Origin: Lentisphaerota bacterium
Lineage (GTDB): Bacteria > Verrucomicrobiota > Lentisphaeria > Victivallales > Victivallaceae
Assembly: GCA_015061685.1 (NCBI GenBank)
Contig: SUWD01000010.1
Coordinates: 1 to 64,000 of the forward strand
Length of the DNA: 64,000 nucleotides
Direction of reading: 5' to 3'
In this document: positions 23,769 to 33,742 of the stretch, piece after piece
How positions within the stretch are numbered: position 1 is the stretch's first letter
Layout: each line of letters opens with the position of its first letter
The notes under the pieces: generated by a model
Told to the model about the DNA's origin: nothing
The model's input: the letters and a program-made list of their open reading frames with translations, nothing else
Databases searched by the model: none
Made by a program: the position numbers and the translations under genes

Positions 23769-25748
23769 CTAACGGGTGATACTCATTTCAAAAGGTACTG
23801 CAGGCAAACCTGCTTCATTGAATAAATTGGCAAGGGGATAATCGGTGTAAGCGAAACGCACTTTGACCGGTCGGGGCACTTTGGAAGAATACACCACGAC
23901 CTTATCCCCGGCAATTTCCGCACGATCCGCCCAGAACCACTTGCCGTCCGCACCGCAGAGGGCAAAACTTTCCAAGCTGCTCCGGGGGGAACGGCGGACA
24001 AGTTTTGCTGAAGAACCATTGATGCTCTTATGGATCACTTTATCCGGCAGCGTGCGGCTCAACAGTTTACCGTTGACGAAAGATATTTCCACTTTATCTC
24101 CTTTGGCGACGGCTTTGACAGCTTCCGGGTAAGCCGGGATATCTTCTTTGCCGTAAATGATTTTCATTGCCAGATCGGCGAGTCTTTCGCCGGGGATGAG
24201 TTTGTTTCGGGGGTGGATATCCAGAGCTTCTCCGGCGTCGGTCAAAACGACCATGCCGGTATTTTCCAAATTGAGAGCCGCTTTCTGGGCATCCCGCAAT
24301 TTGGGCCAGGTGCCGGTATTGCCGGGATCGGAAACCGGCAGCCGGTAGGAGGCAAGCTGACAGAAAAGGAAAGGCATTGCCGGATCGGCGAATTTCTCTC
24401 TCCAGTCAGAAATCATTGCCGGGAAAATTTTGGCATATTCAGCCGGACGTCCGGCATTTGCTTCGCCCTGATACCAGATCACTCCGCTGAAACGGTAAGG
24501 GATCAGGGGATAAATCATGGCATTGTACAATCTTGACCACTTGGTTACCGGAGACGGCATACCGCCGGGGTGTACGGGACGCTCTTTAAGTGCCTGTCCT
24601 GCGGGTTTGCCGAAATCCTTTTCCCGGTATATTTCCCATCCTTTATCGTTGATGACGTAACTGCCGTAGCGGTGCGGCTGGGGGAAATACATGAAGTCAA
24701 CATTGCTGAAATACCGCAGAAGCACCTCATGCTCACCGGCAGGGATCTTGCCGCCGGGTACGGTGGTGACCAGGAAATCATTACGCCATGCCATTTCCGG
24801 GGAGACTTCAGCGACTTTTATTTTGCCGATGAAAATCTGGGCAGGGGAGTAGAAGCGGTTAAGCCGCAGCTGGAAACCTTTTTCCGCCTCCTGCGGAGAA
24901 ATACTGATCCGGTTACGCATCCACAAAACGCCGTTGCCGGTCGTGCCGCCGTGACTGGTATGCGGTCTCCATTCCGCCTCGCTGCCGGGGAATTTTACCG
25001 GGATATCATCTCTGCCGTATTTGCTCTGCCAAGCGGAGATATCTTCCAGAAATTTCCGGAAAACCTGCGGATAATTCTGTTCTTTTTTCAGCAGTTCATT
25101 GCCGACTTTGACGGTTACGGGGAAAGGCTTCAAACTCTCTTCGCTCATCCAGCATTCAATGGGAGTACCGCCCCATGTGGAGTTGACGATACCCACCGGC
25201 GTATTGAGTCCGGCATTGAGTTTCCGGGCGAAAAAGTAACCGATCGCAGAAAATTTGGGCAGGGTCGTGCTGTCGGCGGTCACCCATTGACCGCTCATGG
25301 TTCTGACGGGGGTCAAACTGTAGCGGTTGCCGACTTTGAAGTGTCTGATTTTACGGTTGGCAGGCAGTTTCTGTGCCTCAGCAAGTCCGATGGCTCCGCT
25401 GAAAGTAAATTCCATATTACTCTGTCCGGAAGCAAGAAAAACTTCACCGACCAGCACATCTTTTATCACCCGGTCATTGACGTGCAATTCAAAAGGTCCT
25501 TCCGGGAAATCCGCAAGGTCAAGTTTGACCAGAAAATTCCCCTGACTGTCTGCAACAGTTGAAACTTCCTGCCCGTTGAATTTCACCGTGACCTTTTCTC
25601 CGGGAGCGGCAGTACCGAAAACCGGAACACCGTTACGTTTCGCCAGTACTGCGTGATCGGAAAATATTGCCGGCAGTTTCACCGCACCGGCAAGCGAAAG
25701 GGCCGTCAGCATCAACGGGGTGTAAAGGAGTGCTTTCAGGCGGTTCAT
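23769..25748 (-). CDS. Exported sialate O-acetylesterase-like protein (SASA/SGNH)
   Basis: Protein of 659 residues with an N-terminal signal segment (~1-22). The SGNH hydrolase signature is VFLASGQSNMEF with the nucleophile Ser; NSTWGGTPIECWM and VIWYQGEAN follow. This is the order seen in sialate O-acetylesterases and related acetyl-xylan/acetyl-sugar esterases. It probably removes O-acetyl groups from host or plant glycans outside the cytoplasm so that the operon's glycosidases can act. It is 5 nt downstream of the Gfo/Idh/MocA gene. Confidence 0.88.
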   Translation of the reverse strand: MNRLKALLYTPLMLTALSLAGAVKLPAIFSDHAVLAKRNGVPVFGTAAPGEKVTVKFNGQEVSTVADSQGNFLVKLDLADFPEGPFELHVNDRVIKDVLVGEVFLASGQSNMEFTFSGAIGLAEAQKLPANRKIRHFKVGNRYSLTPVRTMSGQWVTADSTTLPKFSAIGYFFARKLNAGLNTPVGIVNSTWGGTPIECWMSEESLKPFPVTVKVGNELLKKEQNYPQVFRKFLEDISAWQSKYGRDDIPVKFPGSEAEWRPHTSHGGTTGNGVLWMRNRISISPQEAEKGFQLRLNRFYSPAQIFIGKIKVAEVSPEMAWRNDFLVTTVPGGKIPAGEHEVLLRYFSNVDFMYFPQPHRYGSYVINDKGWEIYREKDFGKPAGQALKERPVHPGGMPSPVTKWSRLYNAMIYPLIPYRFSGVIWYQGEANAGRPAEYAKIFPAMISDWREKFADPAMPFLFCQLASYRLPVSDPGNTGTWPKLRDAQKAALNLENTGMVVLTDAGEALDIHPRNKLIPGERLADLAMKIIYGKEDIPAYPEAVKAVAKGDKVEISFVNGKLLSRTLPDKVIHKSINGSSAKLVRRSPRSSLESFALCGADGKWFWADRAEIAGDKVVVYSSKVPRPVKVRFAYTDYPLANLFNEAGLPAVPFEMSITR

Positions 25749-25753
25749 ACGGC

Positions 25754-26926
25754 TTATTCTCCTTCAAAATACCGGATCAATTCCGGGGATAATTCCGGAA
25801 TATCCATAGGCATATTGCCGTTACGCATGGATTGGTGTCCCATATAGCCGGTGGCCACGGCATAGCGGGCCGCTACCGGAGAAACTGACGGTTTTTTACC
25901 CAGCTGGACATAGTCGAAAAAGGCTTTGATGATCTCCGGATCCGAGCCGCCGTGTGCCCCGGGTTTTTCCCGCAGTTTATAGACGATATCCGGGCGGGTG
26001 CGGCGGGTGCGGCTGGTAAATACGTGGATTTCGCAATCGCCGAAATCCCCGATATTTTCCACCCGGCCCTTATCACCGATGAAGGTGTAATTTCTTTCGC
26101 TGTCGGGGGTGTACATACAGTGTTCATAACTGGCCTGCACGCCGTTGGCAAGCTGCATGAGGATCATATTGTGATCTTCCACATCGATTTCCGTGGCCAG
26201 CCCTTTCAATTCTCTTGGCGGCCAGGATTGGGCGGTAAAGGAGATCTGCCGGTCAGGAGCTTCTCCCGGAGCGAGCCTTCCGGTATTGTTGATATAGACC
26301 GAAGATCTTCCCATTCCCACGACCCGGGTGGTGTAAGATCCGGCGAGCCAGTGGATAATATCGATATCGTGACTGCCTTTCTGGAGAAGCAGACCGGTAC
26401 AGGTTTCCTGCTTGCTGCACCAGTGGCGGAAGTAACAGCTGCCGTAGCTGACAAAGTGCCGCACCCAGACGCTCTGGATATTGCCGATGATGCCTGAATC
26501 GATAACCTCTTTCATTTTGAGGATACTTTCCGCATAACGCATATTGTGGCCGAGGAAAAGTTTTCCTTTGGTGCGGTAGGCGGTTTCCAGAATATGGTCA
26601 CACCCTTCGATGGTCAATGCCATGGGCTTTTCCAGATAGACGGCTTTTCCGGCTTCCAGAGCGGCGCATGCCAACTCTTCATGATACTGATCTCTGACCA
26701 TGATAAAGACGACATCCAGTTCTTTATCGGCGATGAGGTCAGTGGCGGAAGAGTAGAGTTTGAGCTTGCTGTATTCCGGGCGTTCCTGACAGAGTTTTTC
26801 CAGCATTGCCGGATTATGGTCGCAAACGGCGACCAATTCGCCACGGTCTTTGGGATAGTTGTTAAAGACCAAATTAGCCCGGAGTTTCAAATCAGCACCG
26901 ATAATACCGAAACGTACTTTTTCCAT
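25754..26926 (-). CDS. Gfo/Idh/MocA family NAD(P)-dependent oxidoreductase
   Basis: Protein of 390 residues. The N-terminal Rossmann fold starts RFGIIGADLKLRANL, which departs somewhat from GxGxxG. The family signature EKPMAL (Glu-Lys-Pro) is clear in AVYLEKPMALTIEG. The C-terminal alpha/beta domain has KGSHDIDIIHWLAG. Members oxidise or reduce sugars or inositols, or use NAD in glycoside cleavage (GH109). There is no signal peptide. It lies between the giant DUF6067-like gene (36 nt) and the esterase gene (5 nt). Confidence 0.9.
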   Translation of the reverse strand: MEKVRFGIIGADLKLRANLVFNNYPKDRGELVAVCDHNPAMLEKLCQERPEYSKLKLYSSATDLIADKELDVVFIMVRDQYHEELACAALEAGKAVYLEKPMALTIEGCDHILETAYRTKGKLFLGHNMRYAESILKMKEVIDSGIIGNIQSVWVRHFVSYGSCYFRHWCSKQETCTGLLLQKGSHDIDIIHWLAGSYTTRVVGMGRSSVYINNTGRLAPGEAPDRQISFTAQSWPPRELKGLATEIDVEDHNMILMQLANGVQASYEHCMYTPDSERNYTFIGDKGRVENIGDFGDCEIHVFTSRTRRTRPDIVYKLREKPGAHGGSDPEIIKAFFDYVQLGKKPSVSPVAARYAVATGYMGHQSMRNGNMPMDIPELSPELIRYFEGE

Positions 26927-26962
26927 TATTGTAAATCCTTCTTTTTCATTATTGAAAGTCCT

Positions 26963-29900
26963 TTATTTTACTCCGATGATAAGGAAATGATTGGCAGGGA
27001 TGGAGAGATTTTTCAGCTCTCCGGCATCAAGTTTTTTTCCGCTCCACAAGTCGGTATAATCACCTTTTTCAAGCGTCAATCCGGCAGGCAGAGCCTTGCG
27101 GGTGAAGTTGCCCACGGCGATCAATTCCCGGTACGGGGAGGGATTTTTCCAGCTGTAAAGACTGACCCGCACTCCGGAAGTGGAGGATCTGTAGGGGCAA
27201 TTTTCCCAATATCCGGTGAAAACAGCATCGGGCAGCTTGACCTTTTCCCGGATCTCCCACCATTTGGCGATGGTGTTGTCATTTACCCAGTCATTCCAGA
27301 CGTTGGTATCGTGGAGGATGATGGGGGTAAGGACCCGGAGAGTCCATTCGGGATTTTCGAGGAAATCTTTCTGCCGGTGCTTCAAGTGGGCATGACCGAG
27401 AGCGGAACGGCGGCTCTGGAGCAGGAAGAATAATTCCGTACCGTAAACCTGCGGATTGTAGAGAGTCTGCCATCTTTCCGCCGGGATCTCGCAGTAGAAG
27501 TAGTCCGGATTTCCGGCGAAAGGTCCATACAACTCTTCGCCCGGAGCGAAACCGTGGAGGAAGTTGTGAGTTACGGGAGTGTATTTACCTGCGGAAACGT
27601 GGAGCAGGATCTCCTTGTCGTATTTCTGTGCCAGTTTCCATGTCCGCAGGAAAAAGCTCCGCAAGGGCAATTCAGTAGAGGTGTGGAAGGATTGACCGAA
27701 TGCGTCGATCCCGCCGTGACCGTGGAGGGTATTGCGGCAGGTTTTGGCATTGGCGATATCGAAATACAATCCGCAAATGGGCATTTCCTGAAAGAGTTTT
27801 TCCATGCGGTAAGCGAAAACATTGCTTACTGCCGTATTGCCGCAGTTGGGCATATTGGTGCAGACGACATTGTTTTTTGTCCACTTGTGGCTGCTGGTCG
27901 AGGGCAGCTGGGCGGTTTCCGTGGCGAGGTAATCATATTCCGGATCGTTGCTGGAAAGGTGGATGGGCATGGTATAGAGCGGACGCCTCAATCCCGGATC
28001 GGCTTTGAGCAGATTTTCTTTCATTGCCTTGGGATCACGGGGGATAAGGCTGCTCAAACTGGTAAGGTCTTCCCATGAAAGGTAATTGTGGATGGTGGTT
28101 CCTCCCATGCCCCGCTGGTTGATACCTTTGGGCATCCGCCACGAACCCCAGTTGATAAAGCGGCGTTTTTCCGGCATGGGCCGGGTGGGAGTGGCAAGGA
28201 GCGTCCAGGTATAATCGGCTCTCTTTTTAAGGATGACCGGTTCAGTGATGATCTGTGCCCGGAAGTCCACAAAACCCTTTTGGCGTTTGAATGTCAGATG
28301 CGGAGCATTTTTCCGGAGGCCGGGATACCAGTTGGCAAGAGAGTTGAAACCGAAATAAAATCCGTCAGGCACTCCCGAAAGCCAGACAAAAGGACAATCC
28401 TGATCGGAGAATTTCAACTCGACCTGATCGTTTTTCCAGTCAAAAATACCGGCAGTATAGCTGTAAGAACGCACCAGTTTGGCGAAATTGTCATCAACTT
28501 GGCAATCCATGACAAAAGAGTTGATTTTCAGCTCTTTCCCGGCAGGTTCCATCGTGAGATCCACTTGGAGCAGACCGTCAAATGCCAGAATCGCTTTCCA
28601 GATGAATTTCGCTCCTCCGGCAGAACCTCTGCCGCTGAAATGCACCTCATCTTCCAGAATTGAATCGACTTTGAAACTGCTCCAGTGGACAACTTCACCA
28701 TTGAGTTTGAGTAAAGGAGCGGAACGGAAAACTTTTTTGTCTCCGGCGAGGATATTCACCGTGAAAGGCGACTGGTCAAAGCTGTAAGTGCGGTTCCAGA
28801 CGGAGAAGTTTTTCCCCTCCACCTTGACCGGGATCCACGGAGCAGGTACTTTATGATCTATTCCGGCATTGGAATTGATCGCCGTCATATCGGGGATGAT
28901 GAAACTTTTTTCCACCGGAAGTGCGACATTTTCGACGGTGGTTTTGACGGTGTAAGTGCCGGAAGTCCAGTTTTTATTCCACGGGAAAGAGACGGTTTTC
29001 CGGGGATCGGCAGAGGAAAAGGCGGTTTCAGCGACGACTTTTCCTGCCGGAGAGAGCAGTTGGCATTTGCCGCGATTGAGCTGATTGCCGGTATTGGTGA
29101 ATTCCAATTCGACATTGAGTTTGCCGTGATTGGGCAGACATTTGATATTTGCCTCAAAAGGATTGCTGACAAAGAAGGTGTTTTCAAAGAAGAAAGTTTC
29201 TTCTTTATCCGACACTTTGACGGTGTAAGTGCCGGTATCCAGTTTACGGGAAAGAGTCCCGGCGGTACGGAATTCATCAAATCCGGTATTCAATCCATTC
29301 TCTCCGGTGAGCGTCACTTTGACCGGCAGAGTGCCGTCAATGCCGAAATCCAATGCTCCGGAAACAAGAGTTCCGGTGGAAACGATCTTCACCGCCCGGT
29401 CACTTTCGCTTATCAGCAGTTTTCCGTGTGCCTTGAAGCCTTTACCGCTCCAGACAAAAGAAGCCGCCTGCCCCTGATGGACGGTGATGCCGAAGTTTCC
29501 TTCCCAGATTTCGGAAGTTTTCATCCCCAGATCGGCAAAAGGTACAATCAATTCGGCACTCCAGCCGTTTTTTACCGGGATGATCTTTGCCGTTGCGGCA
29601 GAATTCCATGATTTTGCCGCATTGCGTGAGTCGTAAACAGCTCCGTTGGGATTGACAATAAATTGATAAACGGTATTGCCGGAGGGGTTTTTCAAATGCA
29701 GTTCAAAACTGTCATCTTCCCAGATATTGGCATCCCGGAGCGTATGATTGGCACGGGTCGGAGCATCCGGAGAGGTGAATCGGACGATCAGTTTGCCGTC
29801 ATAATGGCGGATCGCGGCATAAGCATTGCCCGAAAGAGACGCTTCCCGGACGGTCATGGAATCTCCGGCTGAATTGAGCATCGGCACCTGCGAAACAATA

Positions 29901-30757
29901 TTTTCATTGCCGGAAACAGGTACATTGAGTTTCTGCACAACATCACCTTTGGGCGGCGGAGGCATGATTTTCTGATACTCTTTGAGAATTTCAGCGGCAC
30001 TCAAAACCCGGTTGCGGATCTCGATATTGTCGTAGGCGGTGCGTTCTTCGGGGTTGACTTTGATAACGGCACCGGCACGGATCACGCCGAAAGTAACTTT
30101 TTCCGGCAATCTGGTATTTTCCGGGAATTTTGTATGCGGATAAACATTACCTACTTTGAGGTTGTCATTGACGGTCAGCGTACGGGATTTGGGCTGCTGG
30201 AGAATACCGTCAACATAGAGTTTCATACCGGTATTGTCCCAGGTGACGTCGATCCTGTGCCACGAACCTTTTGACCACTTTACCGGGTCGATATGGGCGG
30301 TGGCGTAAAATGCTTTTGCCGATCCGGGGAATTTGCTGTTGAGATAGAGGATGATTCTTTCGTCGCTGGTTTTCTCCCTCATGACCATCATATTGAAGTC
30401 ATTGGCGTACAACTGGATGAAACGGTGCTGTGATTTGGTCGGCACGCTCCAGTTGACCGGGGAGAGCCAGAAAGACAACGTGCCGGCGGATGGGTTGAAG
30501 TTTTTCCGGATATCCCATTGGATCTCCTCGGTTTTATCCATGGCGACGGCATTGCCTTTGCCCTTGACACCGGGGAACATCCGGAGATTGAGTTCAAATT
30601 TATTTTCATTTTTGGCTCTGCCGTTTCCGGCGGCATAATCGGCATTTACGGTATATCCGTCAAAAGTTGCCTGAAACAGCAGTGAGGGGTCACGTTTTTC
30701 TGCGGCATTTGCCAACAGCAAAGAGAGCAGGGCAAGAGAGGAAAGGAATTTTTTCAT
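26963..30757 (-). CDS. Giant secreted LamG/CBM9-like/DUF6067-like glycoside hydrolase candidate
   Basis: Protein of 1264 residues with a signal peptide (~1-19). Residues ~25-265 form a LamG/concanavalin-A-like lectin domain. Residues ~290-460 resemble a CBM9/DOMON-type sugar-binding domain (FTSPDAPTRANHTLRDANIW). Beta-sandwich regions follow to ~800. The last ~450 residues look like the DUF6067/GH123-like catalytic region (INWGSWRMPKGINQRGMGGT, CGLYFDIANAKTCRN), where the Asp in LYFDIAN could be catalytic. It probably binds and cleaves a complex polysaccharide outside the cell. Its start overlaps the stop of the LamG-only gene upstream (ATGA). The catalytic family is a tentative call. Confidence 0.65.
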   Translation of the reverse strand: MKKFLSSLALLSLLLANAAEKRDPSLLFQATFDGYTVNADYAAGNGRAKNENKFELNLRMFPGVKGKGNAVAMDKTEEIQWDIRKNFNPSAGTLSFWLSPVNWSVPTKSQHRFIQLYANDFNMMVMREKTSDERIILYLNSKFPGSAKAFYATAHIDPVKWSKGSWHRIDVTWDNTGMKLYVDGILQQPKSRTLTVNDNLKVGNVYPHTKFPENTRLPEKVTFGVIRAGAVIKVNPEERTAYDNIEIRNRVLSAAEILKEYQKIMPPPPKGDVVQKLNVPVSGNENIVSQVPMLNSAGDSMTVREASLSGNAYAAIRHYDGKLIVRFTSPDAPTRANHTLRDANIWEDDSFELHLKNPSGNTVYQFIVNPNGAVYDSRNAAKSWNSAATAKIIPVKNGWSAELIVPFADLGMKTSEIWEGNFGITVHQGQAASFVWSGKGFKAHGKLLISESDRAVKIVSTGTLVSGALDFGIDGTLPVKVTLTGENGLNTGFDEFRTAGTLSRKLDTGTYTVKVSDKEETFFFENTFFVSNPFEANIKCLPNHGKLNVELEFTNTGNQLNRGKCQLLSPAGKVVAETAFSSADPRKTVSFPWNKNWTSGTYTVKTTVENVALPVEKSFIIPDMTAINSNAGIDHKVPAPWIPVKVEGKNFSVWNRTYSFDQSPFTVNILAGDKKVFRSAPLLKLNGEVVHWSSFKVDSILEDEVHFSGRGSAGGAKFIWKAILAFDGLLQVDLTMEPAGKELKINSFVMDCQVDDNFAKLVRSYSYTAGIFDWKNDQVELKFSDQDCPFVWLSGVPDGFYFGFNSLANWYPGLRKNAPHLTFKRQKGFVDFRAQIITEPVILKKRADYTWTLLATPTRPMPEKRRFINWGSWRMPKGINQRGMGGTTIHNYLSWEDLTSLSSLIPRDPKAMKENLLKADPGLRRPLYTMPIHLSSNDPEYDYLATETAQLPSTSSHKWTKNNVVCTNMPNCGNTAVSNVFAYRMEKLFQEMPICGLYFDIANAKTCRNTLHGHGGIDAFGQSFHTSTELPLRSFFLRTWKLAQKYDKEILLHVSAGKYTPVTHNFLHGFAPGEELYGPFAGNPDYFYCEIPAERWQTLYNPQVYGTELFFLLQSRRSALGHAHLKHRQKDFLENPEWTLRVLTPIILHDTNVWNDWVNDNTIAKWWEIREKVKLPDAVFTGYWENCPYRSSTSGVRVSLYSWKNPSPYRELIAVGNFTRKALPAGLTLEKGDYTDLWSGKKLDAGELKNLSIPANHFLIIGVK

Positions 30758-31521
30758 TGATTGGTATCTTTCAGATAATTTTCCCGGACTTCTTCGGGAG
30801 TTAAGGGATAATTATAAATTTTCAGCTCATCAAAGGCGGTCTTTTCTGCCGGATTGGATTTATCCGGGACATTTACGGCAATACCGCCGTAAAGGGTTTT
30901 TGCGGGGAAATTGGTTCCTTCCGGGAATTTGGTGGTGCTGTAAACCGCACCTCTGCCATTGGCGGCGGGGGAGAAATTCTGCAGAGTGCCGTCAATGAAA
31001 ATACGCATGAAACTCTCATCCCAGACCAGATCTACTTTGTGCCATGCTCCGGGAGTCCAGTCTGCGATTTTTGCCGTAGCGAAAAAAGTTTTGTTTTTAC
31101 CGGGGAATCCGGCGGCGGTAATGCGGAAAATAATTCTCTCGTCGCTGTTGTTGTCCCGCATCAGCCGCAGATCGAAATCCCGCATATTAGCCTGAAAAAA
31201 GAGATGACGGGATTTGGCTGCGACCTGCCAATTCACCGGATTTATCCACAATGAAACCGTACCCTGTTTCTGATTGAAGTTTTTATTGACATACCACTGG
31301 GCAGCCATGCTCTTATCCAGAACAATGGCACTGCCTCTGCCGTTGGCACCGGCAATTTTTTTACCGGCAAAGCCGATCGTTGAATTGTTGCGGGCAACTT
31401 TCGTACCGGCGGCAATATCCGGATTGATGCTGTCATTATCAAAACTGACATGAAAGATCATCTCTCCGGCATTGACAATGATCCCGGCACTCATCAGAAC
31501 GGCAAAGAGCAGTTGTTTCAT
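30754..31521 (-). CDS. Secreted LamG-domain protein
   Basis: Protein of 255 residues with a signal peptide (~1-18, ending NAGE), consisting of a single LamG/concanavalin-A-like domain. It is clearly paralogous to the N-terminus of the next gene: both have an F-x-VSFDN/ATFDG start, the patterns SLWINPVNW and SFWLSPVNW, SDERIIF and SDERIIL, then WHKVDLVWD and WHRIDVTWD. It probably binds the same glycan without cleaving it. The final codons overlap the start of the 1264-residue protein, which suggests coupled translation and a possible partnership. Confidence 0.8.
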   Translation of the reverse strand: MKQLLFAVLMSAGIIVNAGEMIFHVSFDNDSINPDIAAGTKVARNNSTIGFAGKKIAGANGRGSAIVLDKSMAAQWYVNKNFNQKQGTVSLWINPVNWQVAAKSRHLFFQANMRDFDLRLMRDNNSDERIIFRITAAGFPGKNKTFFATAKIADWTPGAWHKVDLVWDESFMRIFIDGTLQNFSPAANGRGAVYSTTKFPEGTNFPAKTLYGGIAVNVPDKSNPAEKTAFDELKIYNYPLTPEEVRENYLKDTNQ

Positions 31522-31543
31522 CGTGGATATTCCTGTAAGTCAA

Positions 31544-32362
31544 TTATTTATCAGGGTACATATATTTTTCAAGATCTTTGAGGATGAATGTCGGCTTATT
31601 CAGCTCTGTGACATGTCCGTCAACCCAGAGGACAGTGGAAGAGCCACCCTCATATTTTGCCGCATTGACCCAGCCGCCGCTGTAAAGCGGGTTGTTGTGG
31701 GAAGCTACCAGATAGAGCGGTACTCCGGTCGAGCCGGAATTTACCGCCCGGATGTGGGGTTTGCCGTAGGGCGAATCATTATTGTCCCGTGTTTCGGAAA
31801 TCAGCACTTTACTGGAAGGATTTTTGATTTTTCCGTCTTTGCAGGGTGTGACATATCCGCCATCCGGACCGCCGCCGATAGCACCGTTGTATCCGTAAGC
31901 GATATAGGCAAACGCAGTTTGTGAACCGAGAGATACCACGTCATTGCCGCCGAAAGAACTGGCATGTTTCATCATGGGATAAGTTACCGGACAAACATAG
32001 CTCTCACCGGCAGCGAGGTAGTTGTTATTGTGCAAAGTCCACCCCCAGGTACCGTTTTGAGAGAAGTTCCCAGCCGGAGCCGAAGTGTAAAAGGTGTTGC
32101 TGCTGGGCATATAATTGCCGTCATTATCCCCGGTGTACATAGCAAAAGCATTGGAAAACTGTTTGTTGTTGTTGATGCAGCTGGCGATCCTGCCGCGGGT
32201 ACGGGCGTTATTCAACGCCGGCAGCAGTATTGCCGCCAAAATGGCAATGATCGCGATGACTACGAGAAGCTCAATAAGAGTAAAGCATACATGCTTTACT
32301 CCAGCCGGCTGGAGGCTCAAAGCCTCACGGGAAACAAAACGGAACATCTTTTTCATACCCAT
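31544..32362 (-). CDS. DUF1559-type prepilin/pseudopilin with H-X9-DG-like ending
   Basis: Protein of 272 residues. The type IV prepilin/type II pseudopilin cleavage-methylation motif [20 protein letters not shown] begins at about residue 26. A globular DUF1559-like domain follows, closing with [10 protein letters not shown], as in the H-X9-DG family of planctomycetes and Lentisphaerota. A short, amphipathic leader precedes the cleavage site. A full AAAGGAG site supports ATG at 32362. Such pseudopilins are numerous in these bacteria and often sit inside sugar operons. They may form a surface or secretion fibre, but their job is unknown. Confidence 0.9.
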   Translation of the reverse strand: MGMKKMFRFVSREALSLQPAGVKHVCFTLIELLVVIAIIAILAAILLPALNNARTRGRIASCINNNKQFSNAFAMYTGDNDGNYMPSSNTFYTSAPAGNFSQNGTWGWTLHNNNYLAAGESYVCPVTYPMMKHASSFGGNDVVSLGSQTAFAYIAYGYNGAIGGGPDGGYVTPCKDGKIKNPSSKVLISETRDNNDSPYGKPHIRAVNSGSTGVPLYLVASHNNPLYSGGWVNAAKYEGGSSTVLWVDGHVTELNKPTFILKDLEKYMYPDK

Positions 32363-32383
32363 TTTCTCCTTTTTGTTTGGGGT

Positions 32384-33742
32384 TTATTGAAAAAATCTGT
32401 CATCTATCTCATCTTTCAAAGCTTCAAAAAGTTCATCAGTCATCGCCTGTATCTCATCAAGCGAACACACTGCCGCAGTCAGCGGATCGAGTGCAACTGC
32501 ATGGAAAATATCCCTTTTACTGGCGTTGACCGCACCTTTTGCCGCCATGATGTGCATCCCGGTCAGAGGGCGATTCAATCCGGCAAGCTGTTCCGGATAA
32601 TTTTCAATGCGGGTCGGTTGGATGCCGCCGCCGGAAACCAGACACGGCACTTCCACGCAGCACTCCGGCGGAAGTGAGGGGATCAGTCCGTGATTCATCA
32701 CATTCAAATTTGCCTCAAAGGGGCGGTTGTTTACGATAGCGGAGATGATCTGTATGGCGTATTCAGCACTGGGTTCAGTGTCGATGGCGATTTCACCATT
32801 GAGCATTTTGACGATCTTTTCATCGTTGACCTTTTGCATCTGTTTACCCAGATGGTAAGCCGCTCCGCTTACTCCGCAAAACATCGGAGCATATTCAATA
32901 CCGTCACCGTCGCAGAAACTTACACCTTTTTCGACATTGCAGAATTTTTCGATCAGCTCTTTGCGTTTGCGGAAGTAGGGAATATATTCGCTGCCGTGTC
33001 CACTTGATTCAGTGGGGAAGTAGCCGAAGTGCCGCATGATCTCAAAGCGTACTTTGTCTTTGTTGTAAATTTCCGGATCTTCCATCGCCTTGAAAAGAGC
33101 AGGATAGATATCTTTGCCCTGATATTCAGCTTTGAGGAAAAACGCCTGATGATTGATCCCGGCGGTCAGTGTCCGTAAATCTTTGAAAGGCACCCCGACT
33201 TTGTCGGCAATGCTCCGCAAAGTACCCTGTACGCTGTGGCACAAACCGATCACGTTCACGGTTTTTGCCCGCATGGAAGCTGCGATCGTATTTATCGGCA
33301 TCGGATTGACATAGTTGAGCAAGTATGCTCCGGGGCAGTATTTCTCCATGGCATCGACGATGGGCAGCAAAGCCTTGATTACCCGCAACCCCCGGAATAT
33401 ACCTCCGGGACCGGCGGTATCGGCAACCACCTGATCAACGCCGTATTTTGCCGGGATTTCATACTCAAGTTTCTGACAATCCAGCGTGCCGCAGCGGAAA
33501 ACCGTAATGACATAATCGGCATTTCTGACCGCTTCGACCAGATCGGTGGTCATGGTAAAATTGGGTTTCACACCCAGTTTTTCAGCGGTCATTTGAGCGT
33601 ACTTGAAAGAATTGGACAATCTTTCTTCTGAAATATCCATCATGCACACATCCGCTTCACGCAAAGACGGATCGAGCATGATATCTTTCAAGAATTTCTG
33701 GGCGAAGATCACTCCGCCTGCTCCGATAAGGGTGATTTTCAT
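32384..33742 (-). CDS. GH4 family glycosidase (alpha-galactosidase/6-phospho-glycosidase-like)
   Basis: Protein of 452 residues, typical of GH4. An N-terminal NAD-binding fold (MKITLIGAGGV) is followed by the conserved LNYVNPMPI, the metal-binding Cys in GLCHSVQG, and GINHQAFF. GH4 enzymes use NAD and Mn2+ and a redox-elimination mechanism on alpha- or beta-glycosides, with or without 6-phosphate; MelA is the closest named model. It is cytoplasmic. Its start overlaps the stop of the amidohydrolase gene by 4 nt. Confidence 0.92.
   Translation of the reverse strand: MKITLIGAGGVIFAQKFLKDIMLDPSLREADVCMMDISEERLSNSFKYAQMTAEKLGVKPNFTMTTDLVEAVRNADYVITVFRCGTLDCQKLEYEIPAKYGVDQVVADTAGPGGIFRGLRVIKALLPIVDAMEKYCPGAYLLNYVNPMPINTIAASMRAKTVNVIGLCHSVQGTLRSIADKVGVPFKDLRTLTAGINHQAFFLKAEYQGKDIYPALFKAMEDPEIYNKDKVRFEIMRHFGYFPTESSGHGSEYIPYFRKRKELIEKFCNVEKGVSFCDGDGIEYAPMFCGVSGAAYHLGKQMQKVNDEKIVKMLNGEIAIDTEPSAEYAIQIISAIVNNRPFEANLNVMNHGLIPSLPPECCVEVPCLVSGGGIQPTRIENYPEQLAGLNRPLTGMHIMAAKGAVNASKRDIFHAVALDPLTAAVCSLDEIQAMTDELFEALKDEIDDRFFQ

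Noticed and set aside
24570-25562. 330-codon open frame opposite the esterase gene
   Set aside because: Antisense shadow of a gene with an intact SGNH signature.
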